Assembly: GCF_020423045.1 (NCBI RefSeq)
Contig: NZ_CP081943.1
Location: 558,001 to 622,000 of the forward strand
DNA from: Pseudomonas sp. MM213
GTDB taxonomy: Bacteria; Pseudomonadota; Gammaproteobacteria; Pseudomonadales; Pseudomonadaceae
Length of the DNA: 64,000 nucleotides
Reading direction: 5' to 3'
Position numbers and translations under genes: made by a program. The notes beneath the pieces are model-generated. The model did no database searches. It had not been told where the DNA came from and saw only the letters and a program-made list of their open reading frames with translations. Within the stretch, counting starts at the first letter, position 1, and the number at the start of each line of letters is the position of its first letter. This document shows, one piece after another, positions 37,341 through 44,225 of this stretch.

Positions 37341-38261
37341 TCAAAGCAAGTGCTGCTCGATCCACTCTGCAACGGTGGTGGTTTTGATTTGCCGTTCGGC
37401 GTTGTAACTCTGCGCCTTGTCCCAAGCGACACCTTTGCCCTCGGCAAACACCGCCCGGTACTTGCGCGTCGGATCATCGGGTGCGGCGACCAGATCGGCC
37501 ATGAGCGCGGGCACTGTCCATTCGACACGCTTGATCGTGCGGTTCAGCAAGCGGTCGACAGTGTCGGCCAATTGCCCGTAGGTGAGGGTGTCACCGGTCA
37601 CGTAGACAACCTGATTCACCAGCACCGGATCGAACAGGATAACGGCGGTCAGCAGGCCGATGTCCTCCGGCGTGGTGACCGTCACGGCGGTGTTCCAACT
37701 GCCCAGGGCGCGTACGGTGTTCTGCGCCAGATCGACAACGCCGAACGCCGGCTCGAACAGGAAACTGGTGAACATGCCGGTCGAAATGATCAGCCATTGC
37801 AGTCGCGATTGAGCGCGCAGCAATTGGCGCACATCCAGTTGCTCGTCAAACAGATCTTGCGGGCTGCCTCGACCAATCACGTCGTAATCCACGCCGAACT
37901 GCCACGGCACATACCGTTTCACTTCCGACTGCAACGCGGCGCGGGCGAGTTTGACTTGCGTCCCGCTACCGGCGACGAAACCGAGACAACTGACCAGCGT
38001 ATCGAAACCGCTAAACCGCGCGGCAAGCTGCTCCATGGAATCGTTCACCACATCGCCCGGCAGCACCTCGATACCCAACGTGTCCAGTTCTTCGAGCGTT
38101 TGGCGTTTGTGCACGGACGTGGTATCGATGGCCGACGGTCGCAGCATCACCGTAACGCGAGCCTCCGGTCGAGCGGCCAGCTCGCGCAGTACGACCATGC
38201 CAAGCTCACCGGCACCTAGCACCAGAATATTTTCGGTTTTTGCAGGATTGAGCGGGTGCAT
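37341..38261 (-). CDS. NmrA-like NAD(P)-binding oxidoreductase
   Basis: A 306-residue protein with a Rossmann start ILVLGAGELGMVVLREL and the NmrA/isoflavone-reductase pattern (FDTLVSCLGFVAGSGTQ, VKRYVPWQFGVDYD, LQWLIISTGMFTSFLFEP). It lacks the YxxxK motif of classical short-chain dehydrogenases, as expected for this group, whose members are aromatic alcohol reductases or redox sensors. The ATG at 38261 follows GGGAG. It is divergent from an HxlR regulator. Confidence 0.85.
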   Translation of the reverse strand: MHPLNPAKTENILVLGAGELGMVVLRELAARPEARVTVMLRPSAIDTTSVHKRQTLEELDTLGIEVLPGDVVNDSMEQLAARFSGFDTLVSCLGFVAGSGTQVKLARAALQSEVKRYVPWQFGVDYDVIGRGSPQDLFDEQLDVRQLLRAQSRLQWLIISTGMFTSFLFEPAFGVVDLAQNTVRALGSWNTAVTVTTPEDIGLLTAVILFDPVLVNQVVYVTGDTLTYGQLADTVDRLLNRTIKRVEWTVPALMADLVAAPDDPTRKYRAVFAEGKGVAWDKAQSYNAERQIKTTTVAEWIEQHLL

Positions 38262-38342
38262 CGACAACTCCCAATGAATGATCAGCAACGATTGTTTTTC
38301 TATCCTGTCACCCTTGGCGAACGTTCAGAAGAAGGCACACGC

Positions 38343-38774
38343 GTGATACCGCATGATGAAATGAGTGAAGAAGAAGTGATCCGCGAGTCCCAAGCCGCGT
38401 GCGATGCGCTTAGCGCCGAGGACGATGGACTCAAGCGCGAAGTCCTGACCCATGCGGGCAATCGTTGGTCGCTGGGTATCGTTCATACCCTGGGGTGCGC
38501 GGGGAAGTTGCGTCACGCCGAAATCGGCCGGCGTTTGCAGGGCGTCACGCAACGCATGCTCACTCGCAGTCTGCGGCAGCTGGAACGTGATGGAATGATT
38601 GTGCGTTTTGATTACGGCGAAGTGCCGCCGAGGGTGGATTATGAGCTGACTCCGCTGGGGCGTAGCTTTTTGGCTCGGATGGTACCGTTGTGGACTTGGT
38701 TGTTGGAAAATGCGGAGGGTTTTCGGGCTGCGCGGGTGCGGTTTGACGGTGAGAACCGATCTGGCGAGACGTAA
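38343..38774 (+). CDS. HxlR-family winged-helix regulator
   Basis: A 143-residue regulator with the HxlR core: HAGNRWSLGIVHTLG, LRHAEIGRRLQGVTQRMLTRSLRQLE and VDYELTPLGRSFL. The GTG start at 38343 has AGAAGG seven bases upstream and leaves about 80 bp for a shared promoter with the divergent NmrA gene. An ATG at 38274 would leave only 12 bp, and a further ATG at 38361 is possible. It is the probable regulator of the NmrA-like gene. Confidence 0.83.
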   Translation: MIPHDEMSEEEVIRESQAACDALSAEDDGLKREVLTHAGNRWSLGIVHTLGCAGKLRHAEIGRRLQGVTQRMLTRSLRQLERDGMIVRFDYGEVPPRVDYELTPLGRSFLARMVPLWTWLLENAEGFRAARVRFDGENRSGET

Positions 38775-38890
38775 AAAGGAAAGGAGATGGGCGGAAGCGT
38801 TCGCCATACGTTCGCATTTGTGGCCCGGCCTCACCGACTCGTTTTGGCCGATTGCTACCTGACGGCAAGGACAGAATTGTTGTCGATTAA

Positions 38891-39208
38891 TCAGCCCTGT
38901 GAACGCTTTATTGTCCCCGCGAGCGCTGCGGCCTCATCGCGTAAGGCATCAAACTTATTGTTCAACTCAACATGCCCGGGCTTCCAGGCAAAAGCGCCGT
39001 TGATGCTGCTCTGACCAAGTATCAGGTCACTGAATGAACCCGCTCCACCGTAACCTGACAGTAAGTATTCAATGCCGTAGTAATCAGAGTTCATCACGTG
39101 TGCTCTGGCCTTGCGAATCCACTGGCTCCAGTGGGTATCACCATCGCTTTCAAGCACGGTGGCGAGTTGATCCAAAACGTCGATCAATTGTTCGGTCATT
39201 GGACCCAT
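38891..39208 (-). CDS. DUF6966-like small protein downstream of Fic
   Basis: A 105-residue acidic protein (start at 39208 or 39199). The segment MTEQLIDVLDQLATVLESDGDTHWSQWI and YYGIEYLLSGYGGAGSFSDLIL resemble DUF6966 as I recall it; such proteins often have immunity-like contexts. The gene starts 43 bp after the Fic stop on the same strand, so the two may be co-transcribed. It could be a partner of the Fic enzyme, but Fic of this class is already self-inhibited. Its role is unknown. Confidence 0.55.
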   Translation of the reverse strand: MGPMTEQLIDVLDQLATVLESDGDTHWSQWIRKARAHVMNSDYYGIEYLLSGYGGAGSFSDLILGQSSINGAFAWKPGHVELNNKFDALRDEAAALAGTIKRSQG

Positions 39209-39251
39209 GCTCCAAGTCTCCAAAACTGGAAAGCGTTTTTCCCTTGTACAA

Positions 39252-40445
39252 CTACTGAAACCGCCGATGCAAATCCGGAAAAATATCCTGGGCAAACCAG
39301 GCAGGCAGACCGGGTGTGACGATTCGGGATTTGGGCGTTTGGCTTTCCACCAAACCAACTTTGATCAGCCGCGACAGCTCATCGATTGCCGGGCGTGGGG
39401 TAAGGCCGGTGAAGGTCTTGAATTCGTTGCGCGGCAAGCTTCCTTGAGTGATGAGCGCAATCATTGCCGGCGCGCTTTCCGGGCGAATACCTTGTTGTAG
39501 AAGTTTCTCGTTGTTGTGAAACGCGCGTATGACACGCTCGCGAATTTGGGACGGGTCTACCGCTGCGGTCATGTAATCGACCTGATCGTGACAAACCTGC
39601 AGCATGAACTCGATGAACTCGAAATAGCGTCGCTGAGACAACTGACCTCGTCCGTCCAGATCACCCTCTCTTGGGCGGTCGGCCATGGTCAGGGCTGCGT
39701 AGTAATTCTGGTGTTGCCTTGCCAGCCCACGAGACAGCGACCACAACGTTGGTCGCAGTCCCAGACTCACCAATTGAAGATGAGTGACCAACCGGGCAAC
39801 GCGACCATTCCCGTCCGCGAAGGGATGAATCCAGGCAAGGCGATGGTGGTAGGCAAGCGCAGCAATCAGCTGGCGACGGGAATCTGTCTGCCGCCCGAAT
39901 CCTGCCTGAAGGTGCTGCAACATTCCGTCTACAGCGCGAGCGTCCGGAGCATCATGATTGCCAACGACAACGTTCTGACCTGTGATCGATCGCAGGATGC
40001 CGGGGTGCATGACCGAGCCATCTGACAACGTGCGCTCCGTGTCACTGGCGCCGCGAAAAAGCCGTTTGTGTGTCGTGCTCACAAGCTCGGGCGCAAACAT
40101 GTCACCCCAGTCGAACGGTGCACGCTGGCGCAACGCCCGTTCGAGCAACGCTTGCACCGCCATCTGTTCAACCGCGAGGTTTTTGAGCTGCTTGCGGTCT
40201 TTGACCGGCGCCGCTTGCGCTCTCTGCATCTCGGCGGGCTCGGTGTATTGCCCTTCGATCAGGTTCGAATAGTACGTATTGGTGATTTGCAGGAGACGGC
40301 CGAGGCGTGCAGCGGTTTCGGACGGCAAGCGGCCCGCTAGAAATTGCGTCTTTCTGGGCAGCGCGTCCGCGAGCGCAATGATCGATGGAGGCAACGTGTC
40401 AGGGAGAATGGGGTCGAGCCAGGTTTTTGATGTGATCAGGGACAT
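39252..40445 (-). CDS. Fic-family protein with N-terminal inhibitory helix (class II)
   Basis: A 397-residue protein. The Fic catalytic motif HPFADGNGRVAR (residues 207-218) is canonical and intact, so AMP transfer from ATP to a target hydroxyl is likely. An inhibitory motif SNLIEG (60-65, pattern S/TxxxEG) lies upstream, which places it in the self-inhibited class II. A winged-helix-like C-terminus (IALITQGSLPRNEFKTFTGLTPRPAIDELSRL) may bind DNA. The first ATG is at 40445; a longer TTG-started version to 40505 would put one regulatory repeat inside the gene. A decayed copy of its 3' end is at 32.9 kb. Confidence 0.87.
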   Translation of the reverse strand: MSLITSKTWLDPILPDTLPPSIIALADALPRKTQFLAGRLPSETAARLGRLLQITNTYYSNLIEGQYTEPAEMQRAQAAPVKDRKQLKNLAVEQMAVQALLERALRQRAPFDWGDMFAPELVSTTHKRLFRGASDTERTLSDGSVMHPGILRSITGQNVVVGNHDAPDARAVDGMLQHLQAGFGRQTDSRRQLIAALAYHHRLAWIHPFADGNGRVARLVTHLQLVSLGLRPTLWSLSRGLARQHQNYYAALTMADRPREGDLDGRGQLSQRRYFEFIEFMLQVCHDQVDYMTAAVDPSQIRERVIRAFHNNEKLLQQGIRPESAPAMIALITQGSLPRNEFKTFTGLTPRPAIDELSRLIKVGLVESQTPKSRIVTPGLPAWFAQDIFPDLHRRFQ

Positions 40446-40467
40446 AGCGGTTTTTACCGTATCAAAG

Positions 40468-40578
40468 TCTTCACATTTTATTTCACATACTGACTTGATG
40501 AACAAGCGCTAATTTATTGGGCTGTAGAGGTTTTATTGGAGCTTTAGCGAAAATTATCTTCACATTTTATTTCACATA
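40468..40578. promoter_or_regulatory. Two identical 22-bp sites upstream of the Fic gene
   Basis: The same 22 bases occur at 40468-40489 and 40557-40578, 89 bp apart. Each contains two TGTGAA half-sites (read on the minus strand, TGTGAAATAAAATGTGAA) spaced 11 bp, one helical turn. They lie 23 and 112 bp before the Fic ATG, as expected for operators, perhaps for the Fic protein's own winged-helix domain. Confidence 0.5.
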
Positions 40579-41028
40579 TTTTTTGTGGAAATCGCTTCGG
40601 CCGACTGGCTCACAAATGGATCCTTCGCCGTGTTGACGTGTCGTTCGCAACTGCCGAAAAACGGGTGCGCATTCGCAGCCATATCAGGCAGCTGCACAAA
40701 CTGTAGGAGCGAGCTTGCTCGCGATGGACCAAAGAACCCCGCGTTACTCCAGGAACCCCGCGGCTACGTTCAAGACCATCGCGAGCAAGCCCCGGCAGCT
40801 GAGTCGACCTGTGCGGCGGGATGGGTAGTGCCAGTCATGGGGACTATGCTGTTGCTGGACCAGTTCACGGTTGAATAGACTGCCTTCTTTGGCGTCTCGC
40901 GAGCAGCGTCACGTCTACTTCTTGATTGTTTTTTGCCCCGAGGAATATCTGGCCTGTCGTATGGCCGCCCTCAGGTACCACTATGAACCGCCGCCACGTT
41001 ATCAGCTGATTAGAAAGATGGAGCTTCT
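40579..41028. other. Intergenic region with one degenerate REP
   Basis: No gene was recognised. A REP pair at 40701-40795 has an intact left arm, but the right arm lacks the CTCCTACAG end. An ORF crossing it has no ribosome-binding site. Confidence 0.5.
40701..40795. repeat. REP inverted pair, right arm truncated
   Basis: Left arm CTGTAGGAGCGAGCTTGCTC and right CCATCGCGAGCAAGCC; the right end is replaced by CCGGCAGCTG. Confidence 0.8.
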
Positions 41029-41325
41029 GTGATCCCAGGATATCGCACCCGCATTTACCGTTTCATCGGTGCACTGTTACTCCTACTCGTTGCTTTGGTG
41101 TTGGCTCTGGAACTATATGACGCTCTGACCACTTGGCAATTAGACGCATTGACAGGGCCTCGTCGAAACACGATTAACGAACACCTTGTATTCGACGAAC
41201 AACCAGAGCGCTTCGTTTTGTATCTGCTGCAAAAAGTCATGTTTTTCATTTTAACCGTCGTAGTAGGGCTCGTTATGCGATGGGAGGCTCTGTCGGGGCG
41301 ACGGGCGTACGAGCATCGGCAATAA
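41029..41325 (+). CDS. Small membrane protein, two helices
   Basis: A 98-residue protein started at GTG with GGAG five bases upstream. Two hydrophobic segments: FIGALLLLLVALVLALELY (about 12-30) and VLYLLQKVMFFILTVVVGLVM (about 63-83), with a charged loop between (GPRRNTINEHLVFDEQ). The family is not recognised. It overlaps the next ORF by 46 bp, which suggests they are co-translated, but one of them may be spurious. Confidence 0.55.
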   Translation: MIPGYRTRIYRFIGALLLLLVALVLALELYDALTTWQLDALTGPRRNTINEHLVFDEQPERFVLYLLQKVMFFILTVVVGLVMRWEALSGRRAYEHRQ

Positions 41326-41582
41326 CGGCAGTTTGCTCACCGTTTGCGGTCCGAGCCTTTTTGATTGCAGCGGTGCTTTTAGTGCTTGCCGTTCTCTACA
41401 TCGGGTACTACGAAGCGCTTGAAGATGGTGACATCGAGACCATCCTGTTTATCAAGAAACACCCAACTGTTCGGATGAAGTTCTACAACATCCACGCCAA
41501 TGATGGGGAGATCAGAAGAGTAGAGCGCCTTACGGAGGAGGAGCGGAAGTGGATTGTCGACTACTGCAGATACAGATTATGA
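41280..41582 (+). CDS. Small membrane protein with one helix and hydrophilic tail
   Basis: A 100-residue ORF: one membrane segment (AFLIAAVLLVLAVLYIGYY, about 26-44), then a charged domain DGDIETILFIKKHPTVRMKFYN..., ending RLTEEERKWIVDYCRYRL. The tail looks like real protein, with Glu/Arg-rich helix. The start is uncertain because the first codons overlap the previous gene. No family was recognised. Confidence 0.5.
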   Translation: MGGSVGATGVRASAITAVCSPFAVRAFLIAAVLLVLAVLYIGYYEALEDGDIETILFIKKHPTVRMKFYNIHANDGEIRRVERLTEEERKWIVDYCRYRL

Positions 41583-41674
41583 ATCGACACGGCGTTAAAG
41601 ACTCATGACGACGTTGAAGTTTGCAGGAAGAAATAACCAGCGGTTGGGCAACACGGGTGGTCAGATCCAGAGAC

Positions 41675-41704
41675 AAAAAACGGGCGCTTGTAGCGCCCGT
41701 TTTC
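41675..41704. terminator. Bidirectional terminator
   Basis: AAAAAA-ACGGGCGCT-TGT-AGCGCCCGT-TTT, a 9-bp perfect stem. It lies between convergent genes and is nearly identical to the hairpin at 32853-32873. Confidence 0.85.
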
Positions 41705-41706
41705 AT

Positions 41707-41979
41707 TCACTCCTTCGCTTGCGCTCGCAATCGCCGACCAATCACATCCATCAAGTCACACCCATCGCGCAACGGAATGGCCAGCAGTTTGGAGAAGTCT
41801 GACAACACCACCGTGTCGCAACCAATCTCGGCGCGAAACGCGATATTTTCCAGCACCTGAGTAACTGCGCGAATTCGGTAGTCAGCTGCGGCTTGCAATA
41901 CGTCGAGTGGGGCTTCGGTGTCGATGAGCAGGGAGGCCGGGACCAGGTCGATTCCGGTGAGGGGCATGTATCTTTCCAT
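41707..41979 (-). CDS. DUF3077-like small protein
   Basis: A 90-residue protein started at 41979 with GGAG eight bases upstream. The segment PASLLIDTEAPLDVLQAAADYRIRAVTQVLE and the ending LRDGCDLMDVIGRRL resemble Pseudomonas DUF3077 proteins, a lineage-specific family of unknown function. It is preceded by a long structured leader (41980-42230). It may be regulated through that RNA. Confidence 0.65.
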   Translation of the reverse strand: MERYMPLTGIDLVPASLLIDTEAPLDVLQAAADYRIRAVTQVLENIAFRAEIGCDTVVLSDFSKLLAIPLRDGCDLMDVIGRRLRAQAKE

Positions 41980-42230
41980 TAGTGAAACTCCGATCAAGGC
42001 AAAGTTTGACTGTCCCTCAATCGTCGCCAAACGAATGGGTGACAGCTGTACGCAGGTTGGCGAACCGGGATCGGAAAACCGGCAGACCCGAAGGTCTCCC
42101 GCGCACAGCTGCCATAAAGACAGCTTTGCGGGCATGCAAAAGCGACTGCATTAAAGCACAGCGCTTTTGCATCCGACCGATCAGGTCGCCAAACCCGAAT
42201 CGCCATATTGGGCGACGGGTCGGACTATAG
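41980..42230 (-). ncRNA. Structured 5' leader of the DUF3077-like gene
   Basis: Read on the minus strand, the region before the gene folds into several perfect hairpins in a row: TGCAAAAGCG with CGCTTTTGCA (42171-42135), CCCGC...GCGGG enclosing AGCTG/CAGCT (about 42130-42098), and AGACC-TTCG-GGTCT (42097-42084), a C(UUCG)G tetraloop. A TATAGT at 42229-42224 may be the -10 of its promoter. I recall similar sequences before DUF3077 genes in other Pseudomonas. It could be a cis-regulatory RNA or a mobile repeat. Confidence 0.5.
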
Positions 42231-42437
42231 GCTTCATCAGAACAGCGGGGAAGGTGACGCATTCCGAGGTTTGTGTAGGAAATTTTATGGTGGTCCTAGG
42301 ACCGATACGCCCCTTCCGTTAGCGACTGCTATCGACTAGAAGCAGACCTTTGTCAAAAGGAGTAACTCCTGTCAACACCGGTCCACTGAGGTGTCTACGA
42401 AGCGTGGGCGATTCACCCGCCACCGCATGATGGCATG

Positions 42438-42467
42438 TTGACTCTTATCTCCAACCAATGCCAGAAT
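42438..42467 (+). promoter_or_regulatory. Candidate sigma-70 promoter of the small RNA / RT unit
   Basis: TTGACT (42438-42443), 18-base spacer, CAGAAT (42462-42467). This predicts a transcription start near 42474, just before the hairpin-rich stretch upstream of the reverse transcriptase gene. A perfect palindrome GGTCCTAGGACC at 42292-42303 lies farther upstream. Confidence 0.4.
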
Positions 42468-42473
42468 CCCGCC

Positions 42474-42638
42474 ATGCCTCTAGGGGGTGAGCGGGTGCCC
42501 TAAAGCTCTGGATTTAGCTATCAGAGAGATGTGCGGCAGAAGTAGAGAAAGCCTCGAAACTGCTGGATTTAGCGATTTATTTTTGCGTGGTTGCATCCGT
42601 GGGAAAAGGCTCAGCATTCGTGTTGGGCTTTTTTTTGA
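42474..42638 (+). ncRNA. Candidate small RNA upstream of the reverse transcriptase gene
   Basis: About 165 bases lie between the predicted start and a clear intrinsic terminator that sits only 13 bp before the RT start codon: AAAAGGCTCAGC-ATTCGT-GTTGGGC followed by eight T (42604-42638). Inside are hairpins CTCTG/CAGAG (42506-42526) and GCAG/CTGC enclosing GAG/CTC (about 42535-42564), and an 11-bp direct repeat CTGGATTTAGC (42508-42518, 42563-42573). An RNA immediately 5' of an RT with its own terminator is the layout of retrons and several DRT systems. Boundaries are estimates. Confidence 0.5.
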
Positions 42639-42651
42639 TCCAGAGGAACCT

Positions 42652-44148
42652 ATGATATTAGAAAAGCAACTGCTTAAATTTATCCAGGCTGAGGCGGAAA
42701 AGCTAAGTGATCGCCACCACGCTTACCACAACTCAGTTAACTTAGAGTATGAGCGTAAATCTAGAAGGTTGTTGGACCCAGGAGAAAAAGTTGTCACGCT
42801 GCCGCCACAATGGGGCGTGGATAAAAAATTTAACCCTTTTTACGTAAATAAAAATCGCAAGAAAATCGCGCATTCAATAGCAGGCAAAATACTTTCGGGC
42901 ACTTATATTCCAAATGCACCTGCATCTATGGAGGTTCGCAAGCCATCGGGTGGGTATCGCACCGTATCAATTTATCAAATCCCAGATGCTGCGGTGTCAT
43001 CTCTGTTTTATCATCAATTGCTCAAAAAAAATAAACATAGATTAAGCTCCTTTGCTTACGCTTATAGAGATGACCGTAACGCTCATTTTGCGATTCAAGA
43101 TATTTCACTTGAGCTAGGTCAAGCTCCTAGGATATTTGTTGCAGAGTTCGACTTTTCAAAGTTTTTTGATAATATTCAGCACGACTATCTTTTTCAGCAA
43201 TTTGACCAAAACGGTTTTTCGATCAGCGAAAGTGAACGCAAGGTAATCCAAGCTTTTCTAGGGGCATCCGGCAAAGGTATACCGCAGGGCACGTCAATAT
43301 CTCTGTTTTTAGCAAATCTAGTTTGCTGGCAACTCGACAAGAAGCTTGAACTTGCGGGGTTGAGATTTGCTCGTTATGCAGACGACACAATTATCTGGGC
43401 AAATGATTATCAAAAAATCAACGTAGCCTATGAAATTGTATATAAGTTTTCGGTGGAAACTGGCGTTGCGATCAATCTAGAAAAATCTGAGGGTATAAGT
43501 TTGCTATGCCCTAAGGATCATAAAAGTGAGTTTGCGCAATGCAAGGATTCTGTAGACTTTCTAGGATACAAACTCTCGAAAGAAAAAATATCGATAAAAG
43601 ACAAGTCTGTAGTAAAAATAAAAAAAGAAATCAGCTATATATTGTATAAGCACCTAATCCAACCGCTTAAATCATCAGTCCTTAGATCGTTGACCATCCC
43701 AGCGAACAATAAAGATTCTGATCTGCTACGAGCAATCTCCGAAATAAGAAGATTTCTTTACGGAGACTTGACTGATGAAATGATATCCAACTATATAAAT
43801 GGTGCTAGCAGTCGGATTTTCTTCAAAGGCACGATGAGTTTCTATCCGCTTCTCAATGACGAACTCCAGCTCCGCAACCTCGATACATGGTTGGTACTAG
43901 CAGTATTCAAATCTATTAAGCTCCGAATGAAACTTTTGGCTAAACACGGTTATAATAGGAGTCATTCAGCTCCGTTTAATATACGTAAAAAAGATATTGC
44001 GTCTACGTTGCGAAAACAGAAAGTAGATGGAAAGAAAAAGCTACAGCTTCCCAGCTTTTTCTTTATATATCAGGCCTTAAGAAAAGGGTTGTCTGACATG
44101 GGCGTTGAAGGGGTCATGAATCCGAAGTCAAATATGTACAATTATTAG
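42652..44148 (+). CDS. Reverse transcriptase of unassigned (UG/DRT-like) defence type
   Basis: A 498-residue protein. The ATG at 42652 has GAGGA upstream; the frame extends to 42487, but that part overlaps the candidate RNA and lacks similarity. RT motifs in order: RKPSGGYRTVSIYQIPD (96-112), AEFDFSKFFDNI with catalytic D167, GIPQGTSISLFLANL (209-223), FARYADDTIIW with Y242-A-D-D245, and DFLGYKL (302-308). Residues 310-498 form a helical extension without recognised domain. The first 90 residues (WGVDKKFNPFYVN) are also specific to this type. It has no maturase or endonuclease domain, no retron VTG motif and no intron domain V nearby. The gene is AT-rich against a GC-rich background, indicating transfer. 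Class within UG/DRT families is not determined. Confidence 0.88.
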   Translation: MILEKQLLKFIQAEAEKLSDRHHAYHNSVNLEYERKSRRLLDPGEKVVTLPPQWGVDKKFNPFYVNKNRKKIAHSIAGKILSGTYIPNAPASMEVRKPSGGYRTVSIYQIPDAAVSSLFYHQLLKKNKHRLSSFAYAYRDDRNAHFAIQDISLELGQAPRIFVAEFDFSKFFDNIQHDYLFQQFDQNGFSISESERKVIQAFLGASGKGIPQGTSISLFLANLVCWQLDKKLELAGLRFARYADDTIIWANDYQKINVAYEIVYKFSVETGVAINLEKSEGISLLCPKDHKSEFAQCKDSVDFLGYKLSKEKISIKDKSVVKIKKEISYILYKHLIQPLKSSVLRSLTIPANNKDSDLLRAISEIRRFLYGDLTDEMISNYINGASSRIFFKGTMSFYPLLNDELQLRNLDTWLVLAVFKSIKLRMKLLAKHGYNRSHSAPFNIRKKDIASTLRKQKVDGKKKLQLPSFFFIYQALRKGLSDMGVEGVMNPKSNMYNY

Positions 44149-44169
44149 AAATTTCATCTGGTGTGAACA

Positions 44170-44208
44170 GGGAGCGGATTTATTTAATCAAAAAATAAAT
44201 CCGTCCCC
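44170..44208. repeat. Dispersed palindrome, terminator-like (copy 2)
   Basis: GGGAGCGGATTTATTT and AAATAAATCCGTCCCC around an A-rich loop. It matches the palindrome at 18491-18530. It sits between the convergent RT and OLD genes and can terminate both. Confidence 0.7.
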
Positions 44209-44225
44209 ATTGTTGTTAAACCTAG

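Noticed and set aside
42135..42171. 10-bp inverted repeat considered as integron attC site
   Set aside because: No integrase or core sites, and it is part of a series of leader hairpins.
42487..44148. Reverse transcriptase considered as group II intron or retron
   Set aside because: No domain V/VI after the gene and no maturase or endonuclease domain; too long and lacking the VTG motif for a retron RT.
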